36,584 bases of DNA from an uncultured Bacteroidia bacterium (GCA_902790405.1 CADARW010000029.1:1-36584), one strand, 5' to 3'. Positions 7,521-16,594 are shown, counted from the stretch's first letter. Program-made: numbers and translations. Notes: generated by a model from the sequence alone, not told the origin.

Positions 7521-8576
7521 ATGAAGTTATCTCAATTCAAATTCAACTTGCCGGAGGAACTCATTGCTCAGTATCCTTCGAAGTTCCGTGACGAGTGCAG
7601 ACTTTTGGTTTTAAACAGAAAAACTGGAGAAATCGAGCATAAGATTTTCAAGGATTTAAAGGACTATTTCAGCGACAAGGACTTTATGATTTTCAACGAC
7701 ACCAAAGTTTTCCCTGCCCGTCTGTATGGTAACAAGGAAAAGACAGGTGCAAGAATCGAAGTCTTCCTGCTCCGCGAACTCAACCACGACCAGCGTCTAT
7801 GGGACATTCTTGTTGATCCGGCACGAAAGATTAGAATTGGTAACAAGTTGTATTTCGGCGAAGACGGCAACGAACTTGTAGCCGAAGTAATCGACAACAC
7901 AACATCGCGCGGACGTACTTTGCGCTTCCTCATCGACGGCGACTACGACCAGTTCAAGAAAACCTTGTATTCACTTGGCGAAACTCCGCTGCCAATGCAC
8001 ATTATTAAGCGTCCGACCGAGCCCGAAGATGCAGAACGCTACCAGACAATCTACGCAAAGAACGAAGGCGCAGTTGCTGCCCCTACTGCAGGCTTGCACT
8101 TTAGCCGCGAACTTTTCAAGAGACTTGAACTCGTTGGCGTTGAATTCGGGTTCTTGACTCTTCATGTAGGACTTGGCAACTTCCGCAGCGTCGATGTCGA
8201 AGACCTCACAAAGCACAAGATGGATTCGGAACAGATGTTTATCTCCGAAGAACTCGCCGACACCGTCAACCGCAAGAAAGCCGAAAACCGTCGCATCTGC
8301 GCAGTAGGAACAACCGTACTTCGCGCATTGGAATCATCGATTACCACAAGCGGATTGCTGAAACCATACGACGGCTGGACAAACAAGTTCCTTTTCCCGC
8401 CATACGAATGCATGGTTCCAAACTGCATGATTTCGAACCTGCACCTGCCAAAGTCAACGTTGATGATGTCGGTGGCAACATTCGCAGGCTACGAAAACCT
8501 GATGAACGCATACGAGGTGGCAGTAAAGGAAAAGTACCAGTTTGCAACCTACGGCGACGCAATGCTGATTATTTAA
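7521..8576 (+). CDS. queA: S-adenosylmethionine:tRNA ribosyltransferase-isomerase
   Basis: A protein of 351 residues that transfers and rearranges the ribosyl group of SAM onto 7-aminomethyl-7-deazaguanine in tRNA, giving epoxyqueuosine. The opening [12 protein letters not shown], then [17 protein letters not shown], the stretch [13 protein letters not shown] and the C-terminal [15 protein letters not shown] are diagnostic for QueA. Length is as expected. It has its own promoter box, so it is separate from truB although the order truB-queA is usual in this phylum. Confidence 0.96.
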   Translation: MKLSQFKFNLPEELIAQYPSKFRDECRLLVLNRKTGEIEHKIFKDLKDYFSDKDFMIFNDTKVFPARLYGNKEKTGARIEVFLLRELNHDQRLWDILVDPARKIRIGNKLYFGEDGNELVAEVIDNTTSRGRTLRFLIDGDYDQFKKTLYSLGETPLPMHIIKRPTEPEDAERYQTIYAKNEGAVAAPTAGLHFSRELFKRLELVGVEFGFLTLHVGLGNFRSVDVEDLTKHKMDSEQMFISEELADTVNRKKAENRRICAVGTTVLRALESSITTSGLLKPYDGWTNKFLFPPYECMVPNCMISNLHLPKSTLMMSVATFAGYENLMNAYEVAVKEKYQFATYGDAMLII

Positions 8577-8658
8577 TGGCTAACAGCCCAACAGGCTAAC
8601 AGAAGACCAGTCGACTGCAAGACTGTTAGACTGCGAGCACAGAAAACCAGAAAAGTAC

Positions 8659-8676
8659 GGTCGCGGCGCGCCACGA
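8659..8676. repeat. GTCGCGGC-type palindrome, copy 1
   Basis: A near-perfect 18-base palindrome (GTCGCGGC followed by GCGCCACGAC). A second copy, one base different, lies at about 29155-29172 before another gene. Both are followed by CAACAA-like sequence. Confidence 0.5.
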
Positions 8677-8712
8677 CACAACAAGAAACTTGAAACTAAA
8701 AACTTTTTCGTT

Positions 8713-9117
8713 ATGACCAAAATGACATCAAAGTACGTGGGTGGACTTCGCACCGAAAACACTCACCTTCAGTCGGGCAACAGAATCATAACCGACGCTC
8801 CGCTCGACAACCACGGCAAAGGCGAAGCTTTTTCGCCAACCGATTTGCTGGCAACAGCTCTGTGCGACTGCATTTTCACAATAACTGGCATAACTGCACA
8901 GACATACAATTTCTCAATCGACGGAGCAACCGCACAGATTGAAAAGATTATGAACGAGTCGCCACGCCGCGTTGCCGAAGTAAAAATCGACTTCGACTAC
9001 TCGATGTGCAACCTCAACGAAAAGCAGCAGACGATAGTAAAGCGCATTCCGGATACATGCCCAGTTTCGCGTTCGCTAAGTCCAGAGGTAAAGCAGACGA
9101 TAACGTTCAAGTTTTAG
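8713..9117 (+). CDS. OsmC/Ohr-family peroxide-defence protein
   Basis: A protein of 134 residues of the OsmC superfamily. These dimeric enzymes reduce organic hydroperoxides with a pair of cysteines. Here they are Cys51 in LLATALCDCIFTITG and Cys116 in DTCPVSRSL, both in the expected places. PLDNHGKGEAFSPTDLLATAL is the family core. ATG 8722 is an alternative start nine bases in. It may complement the OhrR-linked peroxidase at 689, but I see no copy of that operator here. It is preceded by 130 bases containing a short palindromic repeat. Confidence 0.9.
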   Translation: MTKMTSKYVGGLRTENTHLQSGNRIITDAPLDNHGKGEAFSPTDLLATALCDCIFTITGITAQTYNFSIDGATAQIEKIMNESPRRVAEVKIDFDYSMCNLNEKQQTIVKRIPDTCPVSRSLSPEVKQTITFKF

Positions 9118-9181
9118 GGTTTGAGATGGTTTGACATTGTTTGAAATTGTTTGACATTGTTTGAAATTGTTTGAAATTGTT
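9118..9181. repeat. Decamer tandem repeat upstream of the four-helix-bundle gene
   Basis: About six copies of a 10-base unit, GTTTGAAATT with single-base variants (GTTTGACATT, GTTTGAGATG), run from the OsmC stop to the start of the next gene. Confidence 0.85.
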
Positions 9182-9185
9182 AAAG

Positions 9186-9575
9186 ATGGCAACGGTAAAA
9201 GATTTTGAAGAACTTAGGATTTGGCAGGACGCGCGAGTGTTGTCAAAAGAAATATATGCAATTACTAGTAACGAAGCATTCTCAAAGGATTATCGTTTTT
9301 GTTCTCAAATACGCTCGGCAGCAGGTTCAATAATGGATAACATTGCTGAAGGTTTCGAAAGAAATGGCAAAAAAGAGTTCGTTCAGTTTTTATATGTAGC
9401 AAAGGCATCATGTGGTGAAGTTCGTAGCCAGTTAGCAAGAGCCTACGATTGTGGATATATTGATAAAAAAAATTATGAAGAGTTCAGAACAAAATGTATC
9501 TCCGAATCAGTCTCAATAGCAAATTTTATCAGTTATTTAAAGAAAACCGATATTAATGGATTGAAATACAAATAA
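9186..9575 (+). CDS. Four-helix-bundle protein, S23/Avd-like family
   Basis: A protein of 129 residues. The order of segments FEELRIWQDARVLSKEIY, QIRSAAGSIMDNIAEGFER, FVQFLYVAKASCGEVRSQL and a C-terminal helix SESVSIANFISYLKKT is that of the four-helix-bundle family first found encoded in intervening sequences of 23S rRNA. The Avd accessory protein of diversity-generating retroelements has the same fold. No reverse transcriptase is present. The gene is boxed between tandem repeats on both sides (9118-9181 and about 9596-9727), unlike its neighbours. Function is unknown; members are basic and may bind nucleic acid. ATG 9186 was chosen over TTG 9171, which lies in the repeat. Confidence 0.87.
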   Translation: MATVKDFEELRIWQDARVLSKEIYAITSNEAFSKDYRFCSQIRSAAGSIMDNIAEGFERNGKKEFVQFLYVAKASCGEVRSQLARAYDCGYIDKKNYEEFRTKCISESVSIANFISYLKKTDINGLKYK

Positions 9576-9595
9576 AAACTCTATAAACATAAAAA

Positions 9596-9727
9596 CCACT
9601 TGAAACAACCAGAAACAACCATAAACCACTTGAAACAACCATAAACCACTTGAAACAACCATAAACAACCTGAAACAACCTGAAACAACCATAAACAACC
9701 TGAAACAACCATAAACCACTTGAAACT
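9596..9727. repeat. Tandem repeats downstream of the four-helix-bundle gene
   Basis: About 130 bases made of 10-base units such as TTGAAACAAC, CATAAACCAC and CATAAACAAC in varying order. They fill nearly the whole gap to the thioesterase gene. The period matches that of the repeat block upstream, although the units differ. Confidence 0.85.
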
Positions 9728-9738
9728 TAGAAACAACT

Positions 9739-10113
9739 ATGAACATAAAGCTTGGTATCAAAGGTGAAGAAAGCGAAGTAGTTCGCCACGACAACACCGC
9801 AGCAGCCTACGGCAGCGGATTAGTCGAAGTTTATGCAACACCGGCAATGATTGCTCTCATGGAAAAGACTTGCTATCGTTCCGTAATGCCCTACCTTTCA
9901 GAAGGCGAAGGAACTGTCGGCACGCACATAAACGTTGCCCACAAGAAGGCAAGTCCACTTAACACCGTAATCACCTGCCGTTCCGAAATCATCGAAATCG
10001 ATCGTCGCCGCGTAGTTTTCAAAGTAGAAGCTTTCGACGACAAGGGCGATGTAATCGGCGACGGCACGCACGAACGCTTTGTCATAAACGTGGAAAAATT
10101 CATGAACAAGTAG
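9739..10113 (+). CDS. Hotdog thioesterase, fluoroacetyl-CoA thioesterase (FlK)-like
   Basis: A protein of 124 residues with a single hotdog domain. The segment YATPAMIALMEKTC provides the Thr and Glu, and GTVGTHINVAHKKASPL the His, that form the catalytic set in FlK-type thioesterases. The family hydrolyses acyl-CoA thioesters. The bacterium is unlikely to meet fluoroacetate, so the natural substrate is unknown. The start lies right after the tandem-repeat block, and the stop is one base before the PrsW-like gene, so the two are co-transcribed. Confidence 0.85.
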   Translation: MNIKLGIKGEESEVVRHDNTAAAYGSGLVEVYATPAMIALMEKTCYRSVMPYLSEGEGTVGTHINVAHKKASPLNTVITCRSEIIEIDRRRVVFKVEAFDDKGDVIGDGTHERFVINVEKFMNK

Positions 10114-10114
10114 T

Positions 10115-10894
10115 ATGTGGAAACTTCTTGTTGCTGTAGTTCCCGCTGCTGTGCTTATCGTGTACATAATTATACGCGACAAGTACGAGCATGAACCTAT
10201 TGGGAAAATAGTACTTGCATTCTTTGTCGGAATGGTGTCCATTCCGCTCGACCTTGCCTTAATTAGCATTTTCGACCTTGACGAACTGCCATACCTTTTC
10301 GATGGAGAAATTCTACAGCAGGTCGGAACAGCCTTTTTTTCGGCGGCAATTCCCGAAGAAATATCAAAATTTGTAATTCTTTTCCTACTTGTCTGGTGGA
10401 GCAAGGATTTCAACGAGCGCATGGACGGAATAGTGTATGCCGTGTGCGTGTCGATGGGTTTTGCTACAATAGAGAATATTTTGTACGTATTCGACGATCC
10501 GTCGTGCGCATGGGGGCGTGCATTGTTCGCTGTACCAGGTCACTTCCTTTTTGCCGTGCTTATGGGATTCTTCCTCTCGCTGGCAAAGTTCACAGTAAAG
10601 CACAAGTTCCGCAACTGGACTATGACATTGGTTGCTCCAATTTTGGCTCATGGCATATACGATGCCATACTGATGGTTTCGGATGTAGTATCTGTTGGAT
10701 GGTCGGCGTTGCTAACAATTGCTTTCTATATCTTTATTTTCATGCTGTGGAGAATCTGTTTGAACAAAATATCAGAACACGTAGAAACCTCTCCTTTCAG
10801 CTATTGGCGGAAGTTCAGAGACAAGTACCAAAAAAATAAGAATATTTCCGACGACCAGCAGATTGACAATATGAAGGACTTTTTTGACAGGTAG
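10115..10894 (+). CDS. PrsW-family intramembrane protease
   Basis: A multi-pass membrane protein of 259 residues. It carries the three conserved motifs of the PrsW family: AIPEEISKF with two Glu, GFATIENILYV, and VPGHFLFAVLMGFFL with its His, plus APILAHGIYDAIL. PrsW in Bacillus subtilis makes the site-1 cut in the anti-sigma factor RsiW. Other members may cleave other membrane proteins or, like related CAAX proteases, process lipids or peptides. The substrate here is unknown; no anti-sigma gene is adjacent. The C-terminal ~40 residues are hydrophilic. It starts one base after the thioesterase stop. Confidence 0.88.
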   Translation: MWKLLVAVVPAAVLIVYIIIRDKYEHEPIGKIVLAFFVGMVSIPLDLALISIFDLDELPYLFDGEILQQVGTAFFSAAIPEEISKFVILFLLVWWSKDFNERMDGIVYAVCVSMGFATIENILYVFDDPSCAWGRALFAVPGHFLFAVLMGFFLSLAKFTVKHKFRNWTMTLVAPILAHGIYDAILMVSDVVSVGWSALLTIAFYIFIFMLWRICLNKISEHVETSPFSYWRKFRDKYQKNKNISDDQQIDNMKDFFDR

Positions 10895-10963
10895 GCAATA
10901 CCCTCAATCGACAAGTTGACGAAAGAATGTACTGCTAAACTGTCATTGCATATTTCACTGCGC

Positions 10964-10975
10964 GAGCTAAAGGTT
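10964..10975 (+). repeat. GAGCTAAAGGTT repeat
   Basis: An exact 12-base word that also occurs at 7345-7356, 32928-32939 and, inverted, at 22656-22667, always between genes. Confidence 0.5.
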
Positions 10976-11032
10976 CCGCAAGTTTGAATGCTTTAAGTAC
11001 ATTGTATCAACACGTATATAGATACCTAAATT

Positions 11033-11527
11033 TTATTGCTTTGATTCGTCGTCTTGTGGCTTGCACAAATTGTATATAATTTTGTTTATCTCGCGGGTCG
11101 GGTCGTTGTCGGGCCAAGCCATATAACCGCTCGACCACATAAGGTTTTTACCGAACTTTACATCCATCGACCAGCTGTCGCCATCGAAGACATCGCGATT
11201 TGTATAGCTGGATTCCCAGTTCTGAACTTTGGCATTGATGAGCATTTCGCCAATTTCCACCATGGTTTCACGGGGGACATCGCTTACCGTATATACTTCG
11301 CACGAATCGAGAATGAAGTTGCAGTCGCGCATCGTGGCAGTCACAACGCTGTCCTTATACTCGATTTCGTATTCGCGGGAGATTCCTGAATAGCCGTTGT
11401 GTACCTTATAATAATAACGTACAAGGTCGTTTGCATTCAACTTATTCTTGTCGCCGCTAAAAATAGCACAACTGCAAAGTAGCAATATTGTCGCTGCTGT
11501 AATGGCTACAGATATAACTTTTTTCAT
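11033..11527 (-). CDS. Hypothetical lipoprotein
   Basis: A protein of 164 residues. The start MKKVISVAI at 11527 gives a clean lipoprotein signal with LLLCSC, the likely lipidated Cys being residue 20; an upstream ATG would place extra residues before it. The mature part is soluble and mixed, with YYYKVHNGYSGISREYEIEY and WSMDVKFGKNLMWSSGY. I do not recognise a family. Similar short lipoproteins are frequent in Bacteroidales. It is divergent from the DUF4476 gene. Minus-strand promoter boxes TATCTTTG (11559-11552) and TAAATTTG (11541-11534) lie upstream. Confidence 0.72.
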   Translation of the reverse strand: MKKVISVAITAATILLLCSCAIFSGDKNKLNANDLVRYYYKVHNGYSGISREYEIEYKDSVVTATMRDCNFILDSCEVYTVSDVPRETMVEIGEMLINAKVQNWESSYTNRDVFDGDSWSMDVKFGKNLMWSSGYMAWPDNDPTREINKIIYNLCKPQDDESKQ

Positions 11528-11581
11528 GTCGTTCAAATTTATACACAATGGCAAAGATAATGATTTTGGGAATTATACCTA

Positions 11582-11611
11582 TTTGCTATTTAATAATTTT
11601 CACTACCTTTG
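11582..11611 (+). promoter_or_regulatory. Promoter of the DUF4476 gene
   Basis: TTTG (11582-11585) and TACCTTTG (11604-11611) are separated by 18 bases, the same spacing as in the OhrR promoter, and lie 19 bases before the start codon. Confidence 0.65.
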
Positions 11612-11630
11612 CGAAAATAAAAATATTGAC

Positions 11631-12914
11631 ATGAGAACTTTTGTATCATTTGCAATCCTGTGCCTACTTACAATTGCTGGCATAGCACAAAACAACGACT
11701 TTGTATTCTACACCGACAATGGTGACCTGTTTACCTTGTACTTGAACAGTGTAAAGCAAAATGAAACCGCAGCCACAAATGTCAAAGCCACAAATATCAG
11801 TGGCAAAAACATTAACGTAAGGGTTGTCTTCGAACGCAGCGGTGTACCAGCATTCAACCGTACTTTGTCGGTAAGCAGCAACGACAAGGAAATAAAGGTG
11901 CAACTGGTAAAAGGCCGTGAAAATGTGTACTCGACGAAGATTATCAGCACGACACCCCGTCAACACAACAATCCGTCCAACGGTAACTCTGGTCACGAAG
12001 GTTCTACCGAAACAAAAGACGACAAGTATGGACACAACAATGGCAACAACGGTCACGGAAACAGCTACAATAACAACCATGGGAACAACGGACACAACAA
12101 TCCGCCCCACAATGGAGGTTATAACAACGGACACAACAACAATCCGCCTCACAACGGAGGCTATCCAAACGGTGGCGCCCCCAATGGAGGCCACTGGGGC
12201 AATAGCTACGGTCCGTCAGACAACCCACGTTGCCACATGCCGATGCAACAGAACGACTTCAACTCGCTGAGAAGTCAAGTAAGAGCAAGGTATTTCGACA
12301 GTTCGCGTCTAACAGTGGCAAAACAAGCATGCCGCTACAACTGCATGACCTCCGACCAGATTAGGGACTTATGCCGCGAATTCTCATACGAGTCGAATAG
12401 GCTCGACTTTGCAAAATACGCTTTCGAATATTGCTACGACCGATACAGATACTATATTGTAGGTCAGGCATTTACTTATTCATCGTCGGTTGACCAGCTC
12501 AACAGGTATATCACCAACCAGATGGCAGCATACCAGAATCCTTACGGCGGTTATAATAATGGCGGCTACAATGGTGGTTATCAAGGCGGTTACGGCTATT
12601 TCCAAAGCGACAATCCCGACTGCCACTACATCATGTCGGAACAGGATTTCAACGAACTGCGCAAGATGATAAACAACACGCCGTATTCGAGCACAAAAAT
12701 GACAATTGCAAAACAAGCATGCTCGTATACCTGCATAAGCGCAGAACAAGTTAGAGAAATCTGCCGTCTGTTTACATTCGACAGCGACAGACTTACTTTT
12801 GCAAAGTATGCATACGACCACTGCTACGACCGCAGAAACTACTTTAAAGTAAACGAAGTGTTCACTTTCTCCTCATCGGTCAGCGAGCTTAACAGATTCA
12901 TCAACCAGCATTAA
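11631..12914 (+). CDS. Exported protein with two DUF4476 domains
   Basis: A protein of 427 residues. The first 20 residues are a signal peptide (ending GIAQ). A beta-rich domain covers about 21-105, then an Asn/Gly/His-rich linker (NNGHGN-like, about 115-195). Two copies of a DUF4476 domain follow at about 205-290 and 335-427, each beginning with a CHxxM...DFN pattern and containing AKQAC, a Cys/Tyr stretch and FAKYAYDHCYDR. A Gly/Tyr-rich linker (NNGGYNGGYQGGY) separates them. DUF4476 is common in Bacteroidetes surface or periplasmic proteins, with no known activity. The start at 11631 is fixed by the promoter just upstream. The repeated domains probably arose by internal duplication. Confidence 0.85.
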   Translation: MRTFVSFAILCLLTIAGIAQNNDFVFYTDNGDLFTLYLNSVKQNETAATNVKATNISGKNINVRVVFERSGVPAFNRTLSVSSNDKEIKVQLVKGRENVYSTKIISTTPRQHNNPSNGNSGHEGSTETKDDKYGHNNGNNGHGNSYNNNHGNNGHNNPPHNGGYNNGHNNNPPHNGGYPNGGAPNGGHWGNSYGPSDNPRCHMPMQQNDFNSLRSQVRARYFDSSRLTVAKQACRYNCMTSDQIRDLCREFSYESNRLDFAKYAFEYCYDRYRYYIVGQAFTYSSSVDQLNRYITNQMAAYQNPYGGYNNGGYNGGYQGGYGYFQSDNPDCHYIMSEQDFNELRKMINNTPYSSTKMTIAKQACSYTCISAEQVREICRLFTFDSDRLTFAKYAYDHCYDRRNYFKVNEVFTFSSSVSELNRFINQH

Positions 12915-12938
12915 TCGAGAATTTTATTGCAGAAATAC

Positions 12939-12970
12939 AACGGGGAAACGATTTGTTCCCCGTTTTTTTT
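12939..12970 (+). terminator. Rho-independent terminator
   Basis: The arms AACGGGGAA and TTCCCCGTT (about 12939-12964) are followed by eight T residues. Confidence 0.85.
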
Positions 12971-13012
12971 AATAAATATCGAAGACTTTTGTTTTTATCT
13001 ACATGGATTTTA

Positions 13013-13020
13013 TAACTTTG
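13013..13020 (+). promoter_or_regulatory. Promoter -7 box before the O-antigen ligase-like gene
   Basis: TAACTTTG, with TTTG at 12988-12991 upstream. It lies between two possible start codons (13003 and 13030) and favours the second. Confidence 0.45.
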
Positions 13021-13029
13021 CGAATTGGA

Positions 13030-14271
13030 ATGGATACAACAAAGTCTTCATATTACCTTGATTTGCTCGAAGTGGTGCTACTTGGCATCATAGTTTTCCT
13101 TATTCCCGTACACGTATTTCTTACCCCTATTCCAATAGCAACATTGTGCTTCCTGTTCCTAGTTCGTCCACGAAACTACAAGGCCTTGCGCGAATCCGCC
13201 CGCACACTCGGTTTCTGGGCTATGCTAATTCCGTTCCTCCTATATTTAATAGGTCTTTCTTATTCCGACGACATTACTACAGCACTACACAATACAGAAA
13301 CCGCACTTTCGCTGCTTACTTTCCCTCTAATTGCAACGGCATTCAGACTAAACGGCATCGAACGAAAACTAAGCATACTGAACATTTCGCTGATAGCGGG
13401 CATTTTTGCAATTATGATTTTCAGCATTATCAACGCATGCGGCAACTATATGGAAACTCATAACACCGATGTGTTTTTCTACACACAGCTGCTAAGTTCG
13501 CCTCATCATCACTCCTACTATGCAATGTTTGCCGTAATAATAATCACACAGGACATACTCCGCAACCGACAGCTACACAGCAAAGGCTACATTGCCATTG
13601 AAATTGCAACTGCATTGATAATGGTTGTTTTCATCGGAATGCTTTCGTCGAAGATTACAATCTTGCTACTCGCCATATACGCCATGTACCTAATTGTACG
13701 CATGGTCCTGTCGAAACGAATTCCCAAATGGCTTTCGATACTTGTTGCTGTGCTGACAATCGCTTCAATTCCAGCAATCTACTCACTACCAATGGTAAAA
13801 TACAGAATCGACAGCATGTGGGATAGCCTAAAGGCTCAACACGATGGGGTGGAAACAGTGCGCACACGCAACGAATCGACGACCATCCGCATCAAGTGCA
13901 TGGAATCGGCAGTGGATGTCATCTCCGAAAACTGGCTCATCGGTACTGGCGAAGGCGACGTATATGCCGAATTGCAGAAAAAGATGAAGCTGCGCATGGG
14001 CGACGACTATGAAGGCACCTGTGCTTCCCACAACCAATTCCTGCGATCGTTTGCCTCGTTCGGAATTTTGGGAATAGCCTCTCTCCTACTGCTGTTCTTC
14101 GCAATGTTCCGGAAAGCCATCAAGTCGCGCAACGGCACTATGATATGGTGGTGCATAATAACCTTTTGCTTCTTCTGCATCGAAGATATGTTCTGCATTA
14201 TCAATGGAATAATTTTCTTCTGTTTGTTTACGGGAATAATGTTGATGGGGAGGAAAACAATGGACAATTGA
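13030..14271 (+). CDS. O-antigen ligase/polymerase-like membrane protein
   Basis: A protein of 413 residues with about ten membrane segments. The large hydrophilic loop at about 240-330 contains TTIRIKCMESAVDVISENWLIGTGEGD and SHNQFLRSFASFGILG, the pattern of the Wzy_C/O-antigen ligase family. Members transfer lipid-linked polysaccharide to an acceptor (lipid A core or proteins) or polymerise repeat units at the periplasmic side of the inner membrane. No other polysaccharide genes are adjacent, so the acceptor is unknown. ATG 13030 is chosen because a promoter box covers 13013-13020; ATG 13003 would add nine residues. Confidence 0.85.
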   Translation: MDTTKSSYYLDLLEVVLLGIIVFLIPVHVFLTPIPIATLCFLFLVRPRNYKALRESARTLGFWAMLIPFLLYLIGLSYSDDITTALHNTETALSLLTFPLIATAFRLNGIERKLSILNISLIAGIFAIMIFSIINACGNYMETHNTDVFFYTQLLSSPHHHSYYAMFAVIIITQDILRNRQLHSKGYIAIEIATALIMVVFIGMLSSKITILLLAIYAMYLIVRMVLSKRIPKWLSILVAVLTIASIPAIYSLPMVKYRIDSMWDSLKAQHDGVETVRTRNESTTIRIKCMESAVDVISENWLIGTGEGDVYAELQKKMKLRMGDDYEGTCASHNQFLRSFASFGILGIASLLLLFFAMFRKAIKSRNGTMIWWCIITFCFFCIEDMFCIINGIIFFCLFTGIMLMGRKTMDN

Positions 14272-14276
14272 TAATG

Positions 14277-14320
14277 AATAATTTATAATTTTTATTATTA
14301 TAATTTTATTATAAATTATT
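14277..14320. repeat. AT-rich inverted repeat
   Basis: Perfect 13-base arms AATAATTTATAAT (14277-14289) and ATTATAAATTATT (14308-14320), just after the ligase-like gene. It may act as a weak stem-loop at the transcript end. Confidence 0.55.
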
Positions 14321-14324
14321 CTCA

Positions 14325-14358
14325 GCAGTAGCATCGCGTCATGGCGCGATGCTACTGC
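14325..14358. repeat. 28-nt hairpin repeat, copy 2
   Basis: Perfect 14-bp arms (14325-14338 and 14345-14358) with a 6-base loop. The core 14328-14355 is 28 bases long, starts GTAGC and ends GCTAC like the copies at 7377 and 33148. No strong T run follows, so it is not a clear terminator. Confidence 0.65.
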
Positions 14359-14545
14359 CATTTTGTCACCCACACTGACACCAAATTTCAAAAAATCAAT
14401 CTTTTTTGTGCCAAAAAAGCACGACAAAACTTTTGGTATGACATGAAGAATTTCGCCATAAAAAATCTCACTATCCTTATAATACACTAACATTCAGCGT
14501 ATTAAAAACAAAACAGCCGTTTTTGTCAACATTTTTTCATTCCGC

Positions 14546-14561
14546 TGGCACAAGGATTGCC
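14546..14561 (+). promoter_or_regulatory. Sigma-54 type -24/-12 promoter candidate for dnaK
   Basis: TGGCAC (14546-14551) and TTGC (14557-14560) have the spacing of the RpoN consensus TGGCACG-N4-TTGCA. The site lies 54 bases before the dnaK start. No CIRCE repeat is present nearby. The remaining part of the gap 14359-14545 shows nothing distinct. Confidence 0.6.
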
Positions 14562-14614
14562 ATATTGAAGTCGTGATTTTTTCAAAATTGTAAAACAAAA
14601 AAAAACATAAAATT

Positions 14615-16540
14615 ATGAGCAAGATTATAGGCATAGACTTAGGAACCACCAATTCATGTGTGGCAGTAATGGAAGGCGGAGAACCTGTTGTTATCACCAA
14701 CAGCGAAGGTCATAGGACCACCCCTTCAATCGTAGGATTTTTGAAAGACGGCGAACGTAAGGTCGGCGACCCTGCAAAGCGTCAGGCTATCACAAACCCG
14801 TTGAACACTGTTTTCTCAATCAAGCGTTTCATGGGCGAAAGATACGACAACGTAACCAAGGAAATCGAACGCGTTCCTTACGAAGTTGTTCGTGGCGACA
14901 ACAACACTCCGCGTGTTAAGATTGGCGACCGCAACTACACTCCGCAGGAAATTTCGGCAATCATACTCCAGAAGATGAAGAAGACCGCTGAAGAATACCT
15001 TGGCGAAGATGTAACCGAAGCTGTTATCACTGTTCCTGCATACTTCAGCGACTCACAGCGTCAGGCAACCAAGGAAGCTGGCGAAATCGCAGGCTTGAAG
15101 GTAAAACGTATCATCAACGAGCCTACAGCAGCAGCTTTGGCATACGGCCTTGACAAGAAGAACAAGGATATGAAGGTTGCAGTATTCGACCTCGGCGGCG
15201 GTACATTCGATATTTCAATCCTTGAACTCGGCGACGGCGTTTTCGAAGTTAAATCGACCAACGGCGATACCCACCTCGGCGGTGATGATTTCGACCACGT
15301 TATCATCGAATGGCTGGCAGACGAATTCCAGAAGGAAAACGGCGTTGACCTCCGCAAGGACTCTATCGCACTCCAGCGTCTGAAAGAGGCTGCAGAAAAG
15401 GCAAAGATTGAATTGTCGTCATCGACATCTTCGGAAATCAACCTGCCGTACATCATGCCGGTTGACGGTGTTCCAAAGCACTTGGTAAAGACCTTGACCC
15501 GTTCGCAGTTCGAGCAGTTGGCCGACCGTCTTATCAACGCAACAATCGCTCCTTGCCAGCAGGCATTGAAGGATTCGGGATTCTCGGCATCGGATATTGA
15601 CGAAGTTCTGTTGGTCGGCGGTTCAACCCGTATCCCGGCAGTTCAGGAAAAGGTAAAGCAGTTCTTCGGCAAGACTCCGTCGAAGGGCGTTAACCCCGAC
15701 GAAGTTGTAGCTGTTGGTGCTGCAATCCAGGGCGGTGTCCTCACAGGTGATGTTACCGATGTATTGCTTCTTGATGTTACCCCGTTGTCACTCGGTATCG
15801 AGACTTTGGGTGGCGTAATGACAAAGCTCATCGAATCGAACACCACAATACCTTGCAAGAAGCAGGAAGTGTTCTCGACCGCAGCCGACAACCAGCCTTC
15901 AGTCGAAATCCACGTATTGCAGGGCGAACGTTCGATGGCAAGCGACAACAAGACCATAGGTCGTTTCCACCTCGACGGCATTCCAGCAGCACCGCGTGGC
16001 GTTCCGCAGATTGAAGTAACCTTCGACATCGATGCAAACGGTATCTTGAAGGTTTCGGCAAAGGACAAGGGCACAGGCAAGGAACAGAGCATCCGTATCG
16101 AAGCTTCATCGGGACTTTCTGATGACGAAATCAAGCGTATGAAGGCCGAAGCCGAAGCCAATGCAAACGCCGACAAGGCTGCAAAGGAAAGAATCGACAA
16201 GATCAACCAGGCCGACTCGATGATATTCCAGACCGAAAAGCAGCTCAAGGAGTTGGGCGACAAGATTCCAGCCGACAAGAAGGCTCCTATCGAAAGCGCT
16301 TTGAACAACCTGAAGGAAGCCCACAAGAGCCAGGATGTCGCTGCAATCGACAAGGCAATGGAAGCATTGAACAACGCATTCCACGCAGCATCGGAAGACA
16401 TGTACAAGAACGCAGGTGCCGGTGCAGGTCAGCAGCAGGCTAACCCCAACATGGGAGGACAGCAGCAGCAGTCGTCGGGAAGCTCATCAAGCAACAACAA
16501 CGACGAAGTAACGGATGTGGACTTCGAGGAAGTCAAGTAA
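14615..16540 (+). CDS. dnaK: Chaperone DnaK (Hsp70)
   Basis: A protein of 641 residues, the usual DnaK length. The ATPase domain opens with [18 protein letters not shown] and contains [17 protein letters not shown] and [17 protein letters not shown]. The linker [19 protein letters not shown] leads into the substrate-binding domain, and the tail ends with a Gln/Ser/Asn-rich stretch and the conserved [11 protein letters not shown]. It folds proteins together with DnaJ and GrpE, neither of which is here. A sigma-54 type promoter candidate lies upstream and a GAAA-loop terminator downstream. The last part of the gene has a diverged copy at 27122-27189, at the far end of the accessory island. Confidence 0.98.
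   Translation: MSKIIGIDLGTTNSCVAVMEGGEPVVITNSEGHRTTPSIVGFLKDGERKVGDPAKRQAITNPLNTVFSIKRFMGERYDNVTKEIERVPYEVVRGDNNTPRVKIGDRNYTPQEISAIILQKMKKTAEEYLGEDVTEAVITVPAYFSDSQRQATKEAGEIAGLKVKRIINEPTAAALAYGLDKKNKDMKVAVFDLGGGTFDISILELGDGVFEVKSTNGDTHLGGDDFDHVIIEWLADEFQKENGVDLRKDSIALQRLKEAAEKAKIELSSSTSSEINLPYIMPVDGVPKHLVKTLTRSQFEQLADRLINATIAPCQQALKDSGFSASDIDEVLLVGGSTRIPAVQEKVKQFFGKTPSKGVNPDEVVAVGAAIQGGVLTGDVTDVLLLDVTPLSLGIETLGGVMTKLIESNTTIPCKKQEVFSTAADNQPSVEIHVLQGERSMASDNKTIGRFHLDGIPAAPRGVPQIEVTFDIDANGILKVSAKDKGTGKEQSIRIEASSGLSDDEIKRMKAEAEANANADKAAKERIDKINQADSMIFQTEKQLKELGDKIPADKKAPIESALNNLKEAHKSQDVAAIDKAMEALNNAFHAASEDMYKNAGAGAGQQQANPNMGGQQQQSSGSSSSNNNDEVTDVDFEEVK
16495..16518 (+). repeat. Left copy of the dnaK-end direct repeat
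   Basis: 24 bases inside the dnaK tail, exactly identical to 27150-27173. Weaker similarity extends on both sides (16461-16540 against 27122-27189). The pair brackets the accessory island. Confidence 0.75.
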
Positions 16541-16565
16541 CAGACTGAAATTCAAACAAATACTG

Positions 16566-16594
16566 AAGCGTAGCCGAAAGGTTACGCTTTTTTT
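16566..16594 (+). terminator. dnaK terminator
   Basis: A 10-bp stem (16566-16575 with 16580-16589, one G-T pair) with a GAAA tetraloop, followed by T residues. Confidence 0.92.

Noticed and set aside
9186-9575. Avd protein of a diversity-generating retroelement
   Set aside because: The fold family fits, but no reverse transcriptase, template repeat or variable C-type lectin gene lies nearby.
9596-9727. Long open frame on the minus strand through the tandem repeats
   Set aside because: Its protein is just the repeat read backwards (Phe/Leu/Val/Gly pattern) with no domain, and the repeat contains no stops by chance.
13003-13029. Upstream start codon for the ligase-like protein
   Set aside because: A good promoter box lies at 13013-13020, inside this extension, so the start at 13030 is favoured, though not certain.
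14325-14358. Terminator for the O-antigen ligase-like gene
   Set aside because: The hairpin is perfect but is not followed by a real T run; it is better described as a repeat, though it could still stop some transcripts.
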